NCBI GenBank assembly: GCA_018105865.1 | Contig: CM030865.1 | Location: 1,412,216 to 1,476,215, forward strand | Source of the DNA: Metaphire vulgaris | Lineage: Eukaryota; Annelida; Clitellata; Crassiclitellata; Megascolecidae | Direction of reading: 5' to 3' | DNA: 64,000 nt | Part shown: positions 1 through 11,482 of the stretch, one piece after another | Layout: the number at the start of each line of letters is the position of its first letter | Position numbering within the stretch: position 1 is the stretch's first letter | Translations under genes and position numbers: made by a program | Notes under the pieces: generated by a model | What the model was told of the DNA's origin: nothing | Database searches by the model: none | What the model saw: the letters and a program-made list of their open reading frames with translations, nothing else

Positions 1-432
1 GGTTCTAGCCCCCCCCAACGCCCCCACTTCTCGAAGGCCTACTTTTTGAAAAGAGGGAAGGAGATAGGTTTGGTGAATGCCTGTTGGTTCCCCCACCTTA
101 TCGTCAAAGTTTGCGCGCCTATGGTAATGTGTTTTCCAGGGTGAAATTTCGAGTAGGGAGAGAGAGAGAGAGAGACGAAATTGTTGGAGAGATGTTATTG
201 TTATTTCTGTTCAAAAGAATCAATTATTCTGCTTTGTGGACCCTCGATTTTTCCCTCCCCTTCGACGGCAAAGCGCTCTTTCCTCCCACTTGTTTACTCC
301 GTTTCCGTGGTTGATTCCACGGTGCTCAACTCTTCCGATCCCCTTCATCTCCAGTCTGAACGATTCTCTCCTCCGACCAAAACAGAAAGCATTCGCTAAT
401 TCGCTTTTTAACTGCGCACGCCCGGGGACTTA
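1..432. other. Intergenic DNA, no gene seen
   Basis: I find no supported gene here. The stretch has a short (GA)n run near 155-173 and pyrimidine-rich DNA at 250-400. The open frames are short, overlap one another and resemble no family I know. Confidence 0.5.
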
Positions 433-901
433 CCGTGGCGTAGCCAGGATTTTCCGAGGAGGGGGATTACGACTAACCATACCCCCGACTTAGAAAATCA
501 ACACAAGCAGAAAAAGGTCGTCACCTAATTATTTTGCTTGATAAAGTCAGTTATAATATAGTTACATGAGCGCGCGGACAGTTTATACAACTATGTTAAG
601 ACTTTTTCTTTTTTTGCTGCCTTAAATACGGTTTTGGTGCATCTCCACCCAGTGGCTGCTCCACAGAATATTGAGTGCCTGCCCCCCAGTGCCCCCAGTT
701 GGGACCCTATACTTAATGCTACATACATTAAACAAGAAATGGTTGGCCCCCATGATTAGAAGTTGCCACCCCCAACGGCCTCCCACTTGCCAAATCCTAG
801 AGCCGCCACTGTCTCCACCCACAGAATAATAATACGCACTAAAAAGAGTTTGGTCTGACAACCATGGGGGTTTAACCCCAACCCCTTTGGTTACGCCACT
901 G
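433..901. mobile_element. hAT-like non-autonomous element carrying a nested MITE
   Basis: The left end reads CCGTGGCGTAGCCAGG and the right end GGTTACGCCACTG, which are imperfect inverted repeats. The flanks are GGGACTTA (425-432) and GGGGCTTA (902-909), an 8-bp duplication with one mismatch, as expected for the hAT superfamily. No transposase frame is present. A second element (650-811) has inserted inside it, so this one is the older of the two. Confidence 0.6.
650..811. mobile_element. hAT-like MITE, CAGTGGCGGCTC family, copy 1
   Basis: This 162-bp element has inverted ends CAGTGGCTGCTCC and GAGCCGCCACTG. It is flanked by perfect 8-bp direct repeats TCTCCACC (642-649 and 812-819). The interior matches copies at 7790, 10620, 12665, 23132 and 38040. 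It has no coding capacity, and the 8-bp duplication assigns it to hAT. Confidence 0.85.
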
Positions 902-1758
902 GGGGCTTATCTAGGATACCTAATGCATGGCATTGTGTGTGGGGGGAGGGTGTCAGAAAATCGTTAAGAAATAATTAACTATATTTAATTGTCGCAAGAT
1001 AAAAGTTAGCATCATCAGGCCCCCGATGGCGATGGCCATGCATTGAAACTCGACTGTGAACGAAAGAATCCGAAGAAAACCGAAGCGGAGAACCGTGTTT
1101 CGTGAAATTCGCGACTCTACGGAACCAGTGTATGACGTCACAACAAGAAGAATTCGAATTTAAGAGAAGAATTAATAGCGATCTAAAAGAGAAATAAGAT
1201 AGATGGCAAAATTCCACAGCGTCACCAATCAAACGCCGAATCCAATCTAATGTTGAGGCGTCGAAGGGGCCTTCGTCTCAATCCATCAAGTCCATTTCGA
1301 ATTATCCTCTTTGTCAATGCCAGAAGACAGAAGTGGCTGATAAATGCCAAGAAAAAACCGAACGATACCACTCTAATCGTGGTGGACCGTGCATGGGGCA
1401 CGGTGAACCATGCGACCCCCCTCTGCCCCGCATCCAAACACCACTCAGAACCTTCAAAGTATAGGGTAGGCCTTCAAGACTGTTTTCCAGCGTAGTGTCA
1501 ACGAGAAACTTTTCACTTATCATCATTATTGTTGTACTGTATATATGCAAACTGAGTGAGTGAGTGAGTGAGTGAATGAGTAATATGACTTTGCCATTTC
1601 TTGACTAATGATTTCTTCTAAACTTATTTGATTTTCGCTTTAACTAAATGCCAACATTTTTCGTTTCTTTAGAATCTAATATCAACCGTTTACTCAAGCA
1701 AAATTTAGCAAATTAAAATCAAAAACAACAACAATAATATAATAATAAAATAACAAAA

Positions 1759-2277
<519 letters not shown>

Positions 2278-2377
2278 ATAACTAATAATAATAATATAGG
2301 CCTATCTAAGGTGTAGTTTTGCAGCTTTAACAAGTTGAATACAGTTCTATTTTGGACATCTTATTATTGAGTTCTGC

Positions 2378-3955
2378 TCAGTTCTGCCACCGGGAACTGA
2401 TGGTCGACGTCACGGTCGACCTTCTTCGGGTCGACGTCGACCTCGACTGCCTCCCGCTTCCGTTCGACCCGCAGCGCAGAATGGCCGCGAACGCCCGTTT
2501 GAATTCGTCGTTGAAGATCGTGTACAGGATCGGATTGACGCTGGAGTTGGAATAGCCCAACCAGAAGAAGAAGGCGTCCAGTTCGCGGGGCACGGGGCAG
2601 CCGGGGCAGCAGCCGCGGATCGTGTAGACGACGAAGAACCCGACCCACATCCCGCAGAACGTCCCGATGATGACCGCCATACGGACCGTCGCCCGCGTCT
2701 CTCGCTGCTCGTAGCGCCGGGCGGAGCTGGGTCGCCGCCCGGTCGGGCCCCGTCCTCGGCCGCCGAACGGCTGCTTTGCGGCGGGGGACTGCGGCGGGGC
2801 GGTCTCCTCGGGCGCCCGGTCTGAAGGGGGATCCAAAGCGGAGGCGGAACGGTTCCGCGGGTCGTCGCGGGTGTAGTACGGATGATACTGGGGCCGGTGG
2901 TTGTCGTCGGCGGCGGTGGGGTGGGGTGACTGAGAACTGGCGGTCGTGATGATGCCGCTGGATTTTCTTCGTCCGAATATTCCGGATCCGACGAGACCCG
3001 CTGCAGGAGGACAGAAGACCGACGGGCGCTTAGGTTCCGCTTCCGGTTCCGCTTCCGGTTCCGCGAATTCCATTTCCGTTTTCGTCGACGCGACGTCATC
3101 TGCAACCTTTGACCCCGACCTCGAGCAGCGCAGGGACCGTTCGGGACCCCCCTCGACAGCAAAGACAGCAGCGCCCCTGCTGCTGCTGCTGCTGCTGTCC
3201 GTTCGTCGCATCCTCTGGACCCTCATCCTCAGCGTGGCGAAGATGGCGACGTAGAGAGCGACCGTGAAGAGGAAGGGCAGGAAGAACGACCCGTTCGCCG
3301 AATAGAGGACGTAACCGGGCGTCTGGAAGATATTGCACCGGTAAACGCCGGTCGAATTGTCGAACACGTAGTTATCCCCGAGGTCGTTCCACCCGAGAAC
3401 GGGCGGCAGGCAGACGACGGCCGACACCGCCCAGACGACGCCGACGTAGGCGACCACCTGCCTCGACGACCGCTTATCGCGGTACCAGACGGGACACAGG
3501 GTGGCCGTGAAGCGGTCGAAGGCGATCACGCACAGGTTCCAGATGGACGCCGTGCAGCAGAGGACGTCGGCCAGCAGCCAGACGTTGCACGCCGCCCGCC
3601 CGAACACCCAATGTCCGAGGCTCTCGTTCACGGACGACAGCGGCAGCACCGTCACCGCCAACAGGAAGTCGCTGAGCGCCAGGTTCCCGATCAGGTAGTT
3701 GGAGACGGTGCGCAGGAAGCGGTACCGGTACAGCGACAGTACGACGAGGAAGTTACCGAAGACGGTCCCGAGAACGAAGGCGACCAGGAGGGCGGCGACG
3801 AGGACCGTCGTTGTCGGGCTGTAGTTGAGGAACATCGGCGGCGGCGGCGGCGGCGGCGCAGGGGGCCCCGCCGCCGGGGAGGGTTCTTCGGTGGGGTCAG
3901 AGTTCAACGACGTGGTTTTAAAACTGCCGTTATAACCACCGACGGCGTTGGCCAT
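2378..3955 (-). CDS. Biogenic-amine-type class A GPCR, intronless
   Basis: This is a single-exon frame of 525 residues with an ATG start and TGA stop. Family hallmarks seen by Ballesteros position are N68 (1.50), D96 (2.50), C123 (3.25), D130 (3.32, the amine counter-ion), D147-R148-F149 in place of DRY, LGWND after TM4, serines at 5.42 and 5.46, W6.48 with F6.51 and F6.52, and NPILY in TM7. D3.32 with two TM5 serines suggests a catechol or phenolic amine such as dopamine, octopamine or tyramine, but the subtype is not resolved. The third intracellular loop is long, charged and partly simple-sequence. The N-terminus is proline-rich with N-glycosylation sequons (NGS, NYS). Oddities are glycine where TM6 normally has P6.50 and FDRF instead of DRY. 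The coding region is GC-rich against AT-rich flanks. It could instead be a related orphan receptor. Confidence 0.9.
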   Translation of the reverse strand: MANAVGGYNGSFKTTSLNSDPTEEPSPAAGPPAPPPPPPPMFLNYSPTTTVLVAALLVAFVLGTVFGNFLVVLSLYRYRFLRTVSNYLIGNLALSDFLLAVTVLPLSSVNESLGHWVFGRAACNVWLLADVLCCTASIWNLCVIAFDRFTATLCPVWYRDKRSSRQVVAYVGVVWAVSAVVCLPPVLGWNDLGDNYVFDNSTGVYRCNIFQTPGYVLYSANGSFFLPFLFTVALYVAIFATLRMRVQRMRRTDSSSSSSRGAAVFAVEGGPERSLRCSRSGSKVADDVASTKTEMEFAEPEAEPEAEPKRPSVFCPPAAGLVGSGIFGRRKSSGIITTASSQSPHPTAADDNHRPQYHPYYTRDDPRNRSASALDPPSDRAPEETAPPQSPAAKQPFGGRGRGPTGRRPSSARRYEQRETRATVRMAVIIGTFCGMWVGFFVVYTIRGCCPGCPVPRELDAFFFWLGYSNSSVNPILYTIFNDEFKRAFAAILRCGSNGSGRQSRSTSTRRRSTVTSTISSRWQN

Positions 3956-5660
3956 AACTGCGGTCGCATTCTCTCTCGCGTCGCTGTAGGGCGCGGCTAC
4001 GTGACGTCGTCATCGGTTGTCATGGCAGCCGTCGTCTTGACGTTGTCCGGTAATCTCGCGAGTGCGCGCGATTGTCGTCGACAGAAACGATGGGCGGCGA
4101 GATCTCGTAAAGACGAAGAAAAACGCTGGAGAACACAAAACACACAAAACAATATACAAGAGCAAAACACACAACCAGAACATGACAGACAGTCGCTTTC
4201 CAGACGGACAGGCAGGCAGGCAGGGGGGTGGCAGACAGAAGAGCTGGTTGGAATGAAAAAGTCAACAGAGAAGCAGACACGAAAAAAGGAAGTGAGCAGG
4301 GAACCAGCGCTGACAGCTGATTGGTGGACGTCTCGACGGACCAATATCCTCCGGTCCGTCAACAGAAAAAGACCAACCTGGGTGGGGCACCTCCACCTCT
4401 GGAATTTCGTGAAGAAGTTAGGGAAGTTTAAATTATCCAGTACAGAGACCACGGAGATAAGGATATAATTATTAGCATTGTGGAATGACGAGGGTTGTCA
4501 TGGATGAACCGTTTTAAATGAAGAAGATGATGGCCTACACATATAGGCTACAGAGAGACAAAGATTGCAATAGCGATTGATATCAATGACAGACAGAGAC
4601 AGTAATGGATGCTAAAGATAGTGGCTGAATATGGTGCTTGAATTCGATCTCTACCGACGACGACGAAGTACGGCGTCGTCGACGTCATCGATTAAGACGA
4701 AATAAGTTTCAAAAATGCTGGTTGAATATGCACAAAAATTTTCGAGTACAGAGACTAAGGATGTATTATTAGCATTATGGAATGACAGGAGTTGGTCATG
4801 GATGAACCGTTTTAAATGGAGAAGGTGATGGCCTATGTTTATAATAGCGATTGATATCAATGTAGTAATGGATGCTAAAGATAGTGGCTGAATATGGTCC
4901 TTGAAATCGATCTCTAACAGGACGAAATAACTTTCAAAAATGCGGTTGAATATGCACAAATCCTATGCATTATAATTATTATTTATTCGATTTTTTCGAA
5001 GTAATTGTCAAACTGAAGACTGAAGAGAACTTGACGTAGTCTCTGGGAGAATCTCTGTCGCAGAGAGGTTACAGCGCCGTCAATCGATGCTCGCAGCAGC
5101 AGCAGCAGTGGCGTAGCGATGAAACCGATCGAGATCTTCGAACAGGAACTCATGAGACGAACTCTATGCACTACCTTATCCTCAGATGCCGAAAATCCAT
5201 CCATCCAAAGAAAGAATGACCCCGCTTTCCCCCCCCTCCCCCTCCCCCCACAAAATTCCCAGATGACTTGTTTTCCAACCTCCTCCTCCTTCCTCCTCCT
5301 CCTCCTCCTCCTCCTCCTCCACTATCTATCTATTTGTTTGATGCTACCAGGTCGCCGTTATCTTACCAGACGGTTAACTGATGTAATCAAGATTCCAGGG
5401 GAAGACGAGAAAGTCCTCCAGCAATCTGGAAAGGATATAGATTAGACGGAGAGGACGGAGAGAACGCAGGAGAAAAAAAGACTTCCAGACGAATGTGGGG
5501 AGGGGGAGGAGAAGAAGGAGGAGGAGGAGGAGGAGGAGGATAAGAAAGAATGTGTACGAGAGATTGAAAGTTCTTGCATCGACAGTTCCAAATTAATTCT
5601 CAAATGCCTCATTTAGTAGCCCTTTGATTTTATTATTATCATTCTCTGTGCGAAAGATAG
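3956..5660. other. GPCR 5' flank and intergenic DNA with a duplicated segment
   Basis: Just upstream of the receptor start is a CpG-rich stretch with a CRE-like TGACGTCG at 4002-4009, which may belong to its promoter or leader. Farther out, a segment at about 4470-4665 recurs at 4735-4950 with about 80 per cent identity by eye. It shares ATGGATGAACCGTTTTAAAT and GGATGCTAAAGATAGTGGCT. A (CTC)n run lies at 5279-5321 and a (GGA)n run at 5507-5540. No gene is recognised. Confidence 0.5.
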
Positions 5661-5664
5661 CGAA

Positions 5665-5677
5665 GGGTCAAAGGTCA
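5665..5677 (+). promoter_or_regulatory. DR1 nuclear-receptor-like site
   Basis: The sequence GGGTCA-A-AGGTCA is two half-sites in direct repeat with one-base spacing, the classic HNF4/RXR arrangement. No neighbouring gene can be assigned, so function is unknown. Confidence 0.35.
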
Positions 5678-5989
5678 ATTCGCACGAGGAGAATAACTAA
5701 CTAGAAAGGTCAGCGACTCAGCGTCCAATGGTTCTATATCCGTCACGGCGAAATCGAGATGCAATAAATAGGCGCTATATAAAGTCAACGCCCGAAATGT
5801 CGACAGTTTCTTTTTATCCAGTGTCTAAGACAACGGTCACTGCCTTGATTCTATCAGTTATTCTCTTTGATTTTGACTCTTACCAAGCAGTGTAAAATTT
5901 CGTGATTTTATATAGCGCTTCTTTCAGTAGCACCGCATGGCCACCCCTCCAATTTCAACGTTTGCGACCCATAGTACCAGACACTCGAA

Positions 5990-6600
<611 letters not shown>

Positions 6601-7789
6601 CTTTTTAAAAAGAATTTGACAAAGATTCCGAATATTGCTTAACCTGTAACAATTATAATGATTATTTTCAAACGAAACATTAATTTTGACATTGGAAAGA
6701 CGACAAGATGACGGGGGCGGGGTGTTAATGCGTTGTGACGTCATATTTGAGGGGGTCTGACTTTTTGTGACGACGTGTGACGAGGAGAAGGGAGGTAAAA
6801 AACCGCCAAAATCGCGTGACGTCATTTATGGACGGCCCCTAAATTCCCAAGTACTGAAAGAAGTACTCGGCAACCGGTACGACAGTGAGTCGAGGGGGTA
6901 CTTCGAACGAAAGAATTTCGACGTACTGCGATCTCTACCTCACATTCCGGAATACTGCGTGTGTGTGTGTGTGGCGGGGGTGGGGGGTGGGGTATGGGTT
7001 TGTAAGTGCAATTTGATAGTCGTGTGAAATGCTAGTCACTTTTTTTACGGTGCAGAGCAAAAGATCGCCCTTCGGTTTTCTCGATCTCGGCTTTCCTGTC
7101 TCGTTTTCATCGCCAATTACCGATCTTCGTAATCTCAGGTAAAAATCATTCTCTCACAACGTCAATCCGAGATTATCCTCTCCATCTACACCATGCGCGC
7201 GTATTTCTTCCGTCTTCTTCCAGTCTTCCCCCCCCCCACTCCGGCGGCGGTGTGCCAGTCCATTCCGTCCGGAGCATCCTGTTCACCGACGGATTTAAGA
7301 TCCGGATTCCGGATACTGTACGGATCTATCATCCGGCGAAATCTTGACGCGACGACGTGGCAAGGAGACGGTTTCTTTCCGTTCGGGCTTCCGTAAATTC
7401 GCCGCGCGATGATCGGAGGAGGGAGGGAGGGAGAGTGAGAGAGAAAGCGAAGGTTGGGTGGGGTGGGGCGTTGGGTTGAGGGGGGGGTGGATGGGGGGGT
7501 AAGAAGTGTACGTAATTCGATAGAGGACGATTAAAGAAGAGCTGGCAGATTTTTGCCTCTGGCAGGAGAAGCGAGGCGCAATATCGCGACCTGAAGCTCG
7601 GGGGTCTGTGAAGATATTCGATGCAATTTCTGTCAAGATAAGTGCTTCCAGAATTCCAATCCGGATAGACGCCTTAAAAATCGCCAAGGTGATACTAATA
7701 CCTGACCCATCCGCCCCTCGTTCCTTTCATACAGCACCTTTCATCCAATAATTGTATCCACGTGAGCTATTCAACTACAGATATACAAG
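6601..7789. other. Intergenic DNA with one MITE end
   Basis: No gene is seen. The end of an inverted-repeat element (GCGTGACGTCATTTATGGACGGCCCC, about 6812-6838, followed by TAA) matches in reverse the left end at 28086. A short (GT)n run lies at 6957-6970 and G-rich tracts at 7415-7500. Confidence 0.45.
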
Positions 7790-7964
7790 CAGTGGCGGTT
7801 CCACCGGGGCCGTGCCCCCCTATTGAGTGCCTGGCCCCCCAGTGGCCCTCCCCAGTTGGGACCCTATACTTAATGCTACATACATTAAAAACAAATGGTT
7901 GCCCCCATGATTAGAAGTTGCCACCCCAACGGCCCCCACTTGCCAAATCCTAGAGCCGCCACTG
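7790..7964. mobile_element. hAT-like MITE, CAGTGGCGGCTC family, copy 2
   Basis: The ends are CAGTGGCGGTTCC and GAGCCGCCACTG over 175 bp. The flanking 8-bp repeats TATACAAG (7782-7789 and 7965-7972) are identical. Confidence 0.88.
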
Positions 7965-8034
7965 TATACAAGCGAATAATAGATTTTTAAAAGACGGTGT
8001 ATCGTGTGGTTTAAAATGGCTCGCCCTTTTTGTG

Positions 8035-8410
8035 GCATTTCAAACTCCCTAGAATAAAATTGCGACAGAATATATTGACAATTCTAGAACGATTTGACAC
8101 AATGAAGATGGAAGCAAACGAAAATGTAGTTTTAATTCGTTTAATCACTCCTCAGAATTTTTGCATATAGCCAGTTTTAACAATAATCCTTCCATAGGCT
8201 CACCATTTTGTGGCATTTCGAACGCTCTAGAATAAAATTGGGATGGAATATATTGACAATCCCGGAATGATTTGACGCATTAAAGATGGGGACAAAAGAA
8301 AATGTGGTTTTAAATTCGTTTCAAACTCCTCTGAATTTTTGCATATCTACTGTATAGTCTACTGTAGCAATAGTCCTTCCATAGACTAATGTCAAACAGG
8401 GAATCGATTT
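8035..8410. repeat. Unclassified interspersed repeat, two tandem copies
   Basis: A unit of about 190 bp containing GTGGCATTTCGAACGCTCTA, GGAATATATTGACAATCC and CTCTGAATTTTTGCATAT occurs twice in a row. Related copies lie at 34087-34350, 59450-59600 and 59722-59945. I see no terminal repeats, tail or coding frame and cannot assign a class. Confidence 0.7.
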
Positions 8411-8699
8411 CATAATATTTTTGTTGTCTATGCAACTGTAGTAATCTCCCGCTGTTGATGTAGCGCGTCGATATTATGGTTCAGTCAACATCACCAACGA
8501 AACTCAAAACCCCCCCAAAAAGATTTACGCTCTTCCATTTATTTGTCACGCCTGAAAAACACAGGATGTACGATTCTACGTCAAAGCAATTTTTAAAATC
8601 CAAAAATATTCTGCACGAAACCAATTTCTCAAGCCAAACAAGATTTCACGTCAAGCCAATTTCACACATATTAAACTTTTAATAAAATTTTTACACGTT

Positions 8700-8774
8700 T
8701 ATATTTTCGCGGGCCAAATAAAATCAGCCCGCGGCCAAGTTTGGCCCGCGGGCCAAGGTTTTGACACCCCTGCA
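8700..8774. mobile_element. Right end of a hAT-like element
   Basis: The sequence is rich in GGCCCGCGGGCC and ends GGTTTTGACACCCCTG. This is the reverse of the CAGGGGTGTCAAAACC type of end common in hAT elements. A matching left end was not found, so the copy is probably truncated. Confidence 0.5.
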
Positions 8775-9054
8775 TAAGAGACTCGGCTTTTATTAGGAGT
8801 TTTATGGTAACTTGCAGCCATCTTTTCTAAGATCAAGATAATGGTTGTCATGGTTACTACAGAAATTACCGTAAAACCTGTAAGGTTTCTATTAAAACAC
8901 ATGACTTCATGCCCCGGTTGTATCAGAGCAGAGACCCGACTTCTATTAAGAGTTTTACGGTAATGTGATGACACTTAACAAAATGGTGGAAAACAGGCTG
9001 CACTTTCAGACACCATGGACTCCTTCTAGTATTAATTACATTCTATGCGTCTCC

Positions 9055-9185
9055 AACCCGGAAGATGGCAGAGTTGGTTACGTGCTGGAGCGTCAGGCTG
9101 ACGGAGCGGGTTCAAGCCCCGTTAGTGCCCCTAGTGGCTTTCACACAGGCAGTAATGCCTTCTAAGCCACTTTAAATCATGCTAA
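9055..9185 (+). mobile_element. tRNA-derived SINE
   Basis: A tRNA-like head carries an A-box-like stretch (TGGCAGAGTTGGTTACG) and a B box (GGGTTCAAGCCCC). It is followed by a tail (TTTCACACAGGCAGT...CCACTTTAAATCATG). The tail resembles the 3' end of the LINE fragment that follows at 9225-9412 and recurs at 43240-43275. The two therefore look like a SINE and its LINE partner. Confidence 0.65.
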
Positions 9186-9224
9186 ATAAGTTAAGTAACG
9201 GGTTGGGAGACATAAACAGCATTT

Positions 9225-9420
9225 TTTAGTGCAAGAGTGGTGGACAGATGGAATGAACTGGATGAGTGGATAGTAACGGCTTCAACTGTAAACGAGTTCA
9301 AAATAAACCTCAGTAGTCTAGGGTATTAGATTGGACGGGAACAACAGTGGTCCTCACACAGGGCAGTCCCTACTGAACCACTTTAAGCCTTGTTATATTA
9401 TTATATTATTATAACCCGCT
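9225..9420 (+). mobile_element. LINE 3' end (reverse transcriptase C-terminus and tail)
   Basis: The translation VVDRWNELDEWIVTAS followed by VNEFKINLSS has the W-N-x-L spacing and final F-K-x-x-L of non-LTR reverse transcriptase C-termini. A 3' tail (CCTCACACAGGGCAGT...CCACTTTAAGCC) and a short ATT-rich end follow. The copy is strongly 5'-truncated. Confidence 0.6.
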
Positions 9421-9499
9421 TTCTGGATCTCGCTATCATTCAGGGATTCCCGCAAATCTCGAATAAAGTTCTCGTTTTGTTCTCGCGAATATTAACCAG

Positions 9500-9887
9500 A
9501 CGAGATATTAATCGATAGCATCATCTGTTGTGCAAGCACGGAGTGGGGGGGGGAGAGGACATTCGAGATTTTCACGTTTCTTGTTCCTGTTCTCGCGAGA
9601 TTCGAGGAATCGATCGGTTTCCGGTGTCGGAAATAAATTATTCAGCGAACAGAAGACGGAGGATCCGACTGTCACGCATCGTCCGAAGTCCATTCGTGGC
9701 TTCGGGGAATGACGCGCTGCGTCATGCCGACGTCATCGAAGCGTCATCTTTCTTATGCGGTGTCATGCATGCTGATCCTCCCGTCTTCCCCCAGCGACGA
9801 CGACGACGACGACGACGACGATTGTAACGACGCTAGACCGGATGCGATTGTGCGATGATATGGGATTTCTGCACCGGACTCCTGCAT
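9500..9887. other. Intergenic DNA, no gene seen
   Basis: A short (GAC)n run lies at 9796-9821 and a CpG-rich stretch surrounds 9650-9760. Open frames here show no family resemblance. Confidence 0.4.
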
Positions 9888-10061
9888 GCAGCCAGTGTTT
9901 AATATCCAGACTCCCAGGCATTTTTGGGGGGTGGGGGAATTGACTTGGCTGGAGAAGAGACAGTTCAATGAACAAAATTTGTGTCAGTTCAGATTTTTTT
10001 GTTGGGGGGATTTGAGGAGCCTTTGGGGGCGGAAATATCCCCTAACAGGCCTGAATAAAAC
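9888..10061. mobile_element. CAGTGTTTAATC-type MITE copy
   Basis: The left end is CCAGTGTTTAATAT and the right end ATAAAACACTG, around a G-rich interior. It matches the better-preserved copies at 25184-25347 and 28478-28673. No target-site duplication is clear for this copy. Confidence 0.55.
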
Positions 10062-10073
10062 ACTGCTATCGTC

Positions 10074-10100
10074 CGTCTCTCTCTCTCGCTCTCGCTCTCG

Positions 10101-10164
<64 letters not shown>
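10074..10164. repeat. (CT)n microsatellite
   Basis: About 90 bases of (CT)n with interspersed CTCTCG units. Confidence 0.95.
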
Positions 10165-10167
<3 letters not shown>

Positions 10168-10314
10168 CTTCAAGTGCCCGAGAATAAGCAGCCTCACTAC
10201 AACAACGGTACTAAATCGAAGGCGCTACATAAATTTGAGAAATTCCTCGCACTTACTTCTTTGGGAATATCGAGGCGTGTAGCGATGCCTTAGCATGTAC
10301 CCGAAGGTCTGCGG

Positions 10315-10360
10315 TGTCAAAGGTCAAACCTGACCTCTGATCTATAATCTTTGACCTTCT
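10315..10360. promoter_or_regulatory. Cluster of nuclear-receptor half-sites
   Basis: GTGTCA-A-AGGTCA is followed four bases later by TGACCT, so AGGTCA (10321-10326) and TGACCT (10331-10336) form an inverted repeat. Another TTGACCTT lies near 10350. No adjacent gene is assigned. Confidence 0.3.
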
Positions 10361-10619
10361 CTGCCTGACAACCGCCACTTCTTAGCACCCTGGAGTCCTG
10401 GACAGATCAGCATGAATAATATCTGTACGACTACGATGCCATCGTGGCGCTATAGAAGCTGAAGAGACTGTGACGTCAGACTTGCGCGTCAGTTTCTTTA
10501 GTCACTCATTATACATGTGGAGCGTCGTCTGTGCGCAGAGTCAGCCTGATTACCAAGGTTCGAGTATGAAAATCGGCTAATGAAGATATTCGTATCTCGG
10601 TCTGTATATAATGCATTAG

Positions 10620-10811
10620 CAGTGGCGGCTCCACCGGGGGGGCCAGGGGGCCCGTGCCCCCCTATTGAGAGCCTGGCCCCCCCAGTGGCCCCCCCAGTTG
10701 GGACCCTATACTTAATGCTACATACATTAAACAACAAATGGTTGGCCCCCATGATTAGAAATTGCCCCCAACGGCCCCCTCCCCACTTGCCAAATCCTAG
10801 AGCCGCCACTG
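10620..10811. mobile_element. hAT-like MITE, CAGTGGCGGCTC family, copy 3
   Basis: This 192-bp copy has ends CAGTGGCGGCTCC and GAGCCGCCACTG. The 8-bp direct repeats TGCATTAG (10612-10619 and 10812-10819) are perfect. It is the longest and least decayed copy and a good reference for the family. Confidence 0.9.
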
Positions 10812-11160
10812 TGCATTAGGCCTAGTTCATCATAATCATCATCATAATCATCATCATCATCATAATCATCATCATATCATAATCATCATCATCATCATCA
10901 TCATCATCAAGCGCTACATAAATTGAAAATATCCTGTTTATATTTTTTCGCTCGCATCGAAGGATGGAATTTAAAAATGATTTGGCGCCAGAAAAACAGA
11001 AAAATAAATTTGGAAATAAAAGTCTTGGCGAAGAAAGAAAAATATTTGCCCAGATCAGCCAACATTTCTAATTTCTTTAAAAATGTCGCCCATAAAATTT
11101 GGCAAAGCATTTTTTATTCCTAGTTCTTTTCCTATTTATTATCTACAACAACAACAACAA

Positions 11161-11201
<41 letters not shown>

Positions 11202-11482
11202 CTATCATTTAAGAAAGACAAAATAACATCAAATATGTAGAAGGTAGGTAATAGATTTTAAGCCAATTTAGATAAACACTGACCTCCTTTTCTATGTATT
11301 TGAAATCCTTCTTCAAAAAAGTGTCCTCTCTGATACTGTAAGTAAGTAAGTAGCCCTGTACGCGCAGTATTCCAGGTCCAGCAGTACCGAGTTGCATCCC
11401 ACTGGTACTGCCTATAATCATAAACGCTGGTCGAATGCGAGGCAGTTGTCAGAATCCAACACCAGGCGGAGCCACCGTCGCC

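Noticed and set aside
2410..3162. 250-codon minus frame within the GPCR
   Set aside because: It is the shifted frame of the receptor's low-complexity third loop.
3611..4468. 285-codon + strand frame overlapping the GPCR
   Set aside because: It is antisense to the receptor, Arg/Gly-rich from the GC-rich complement, and resembles no family.
5773..5790. GCGCTATATAAAG as a TATA-box promoter
   Set aside because: The same string recurs as the 3' end of LINE copies across the window, and no gene starts downstream.
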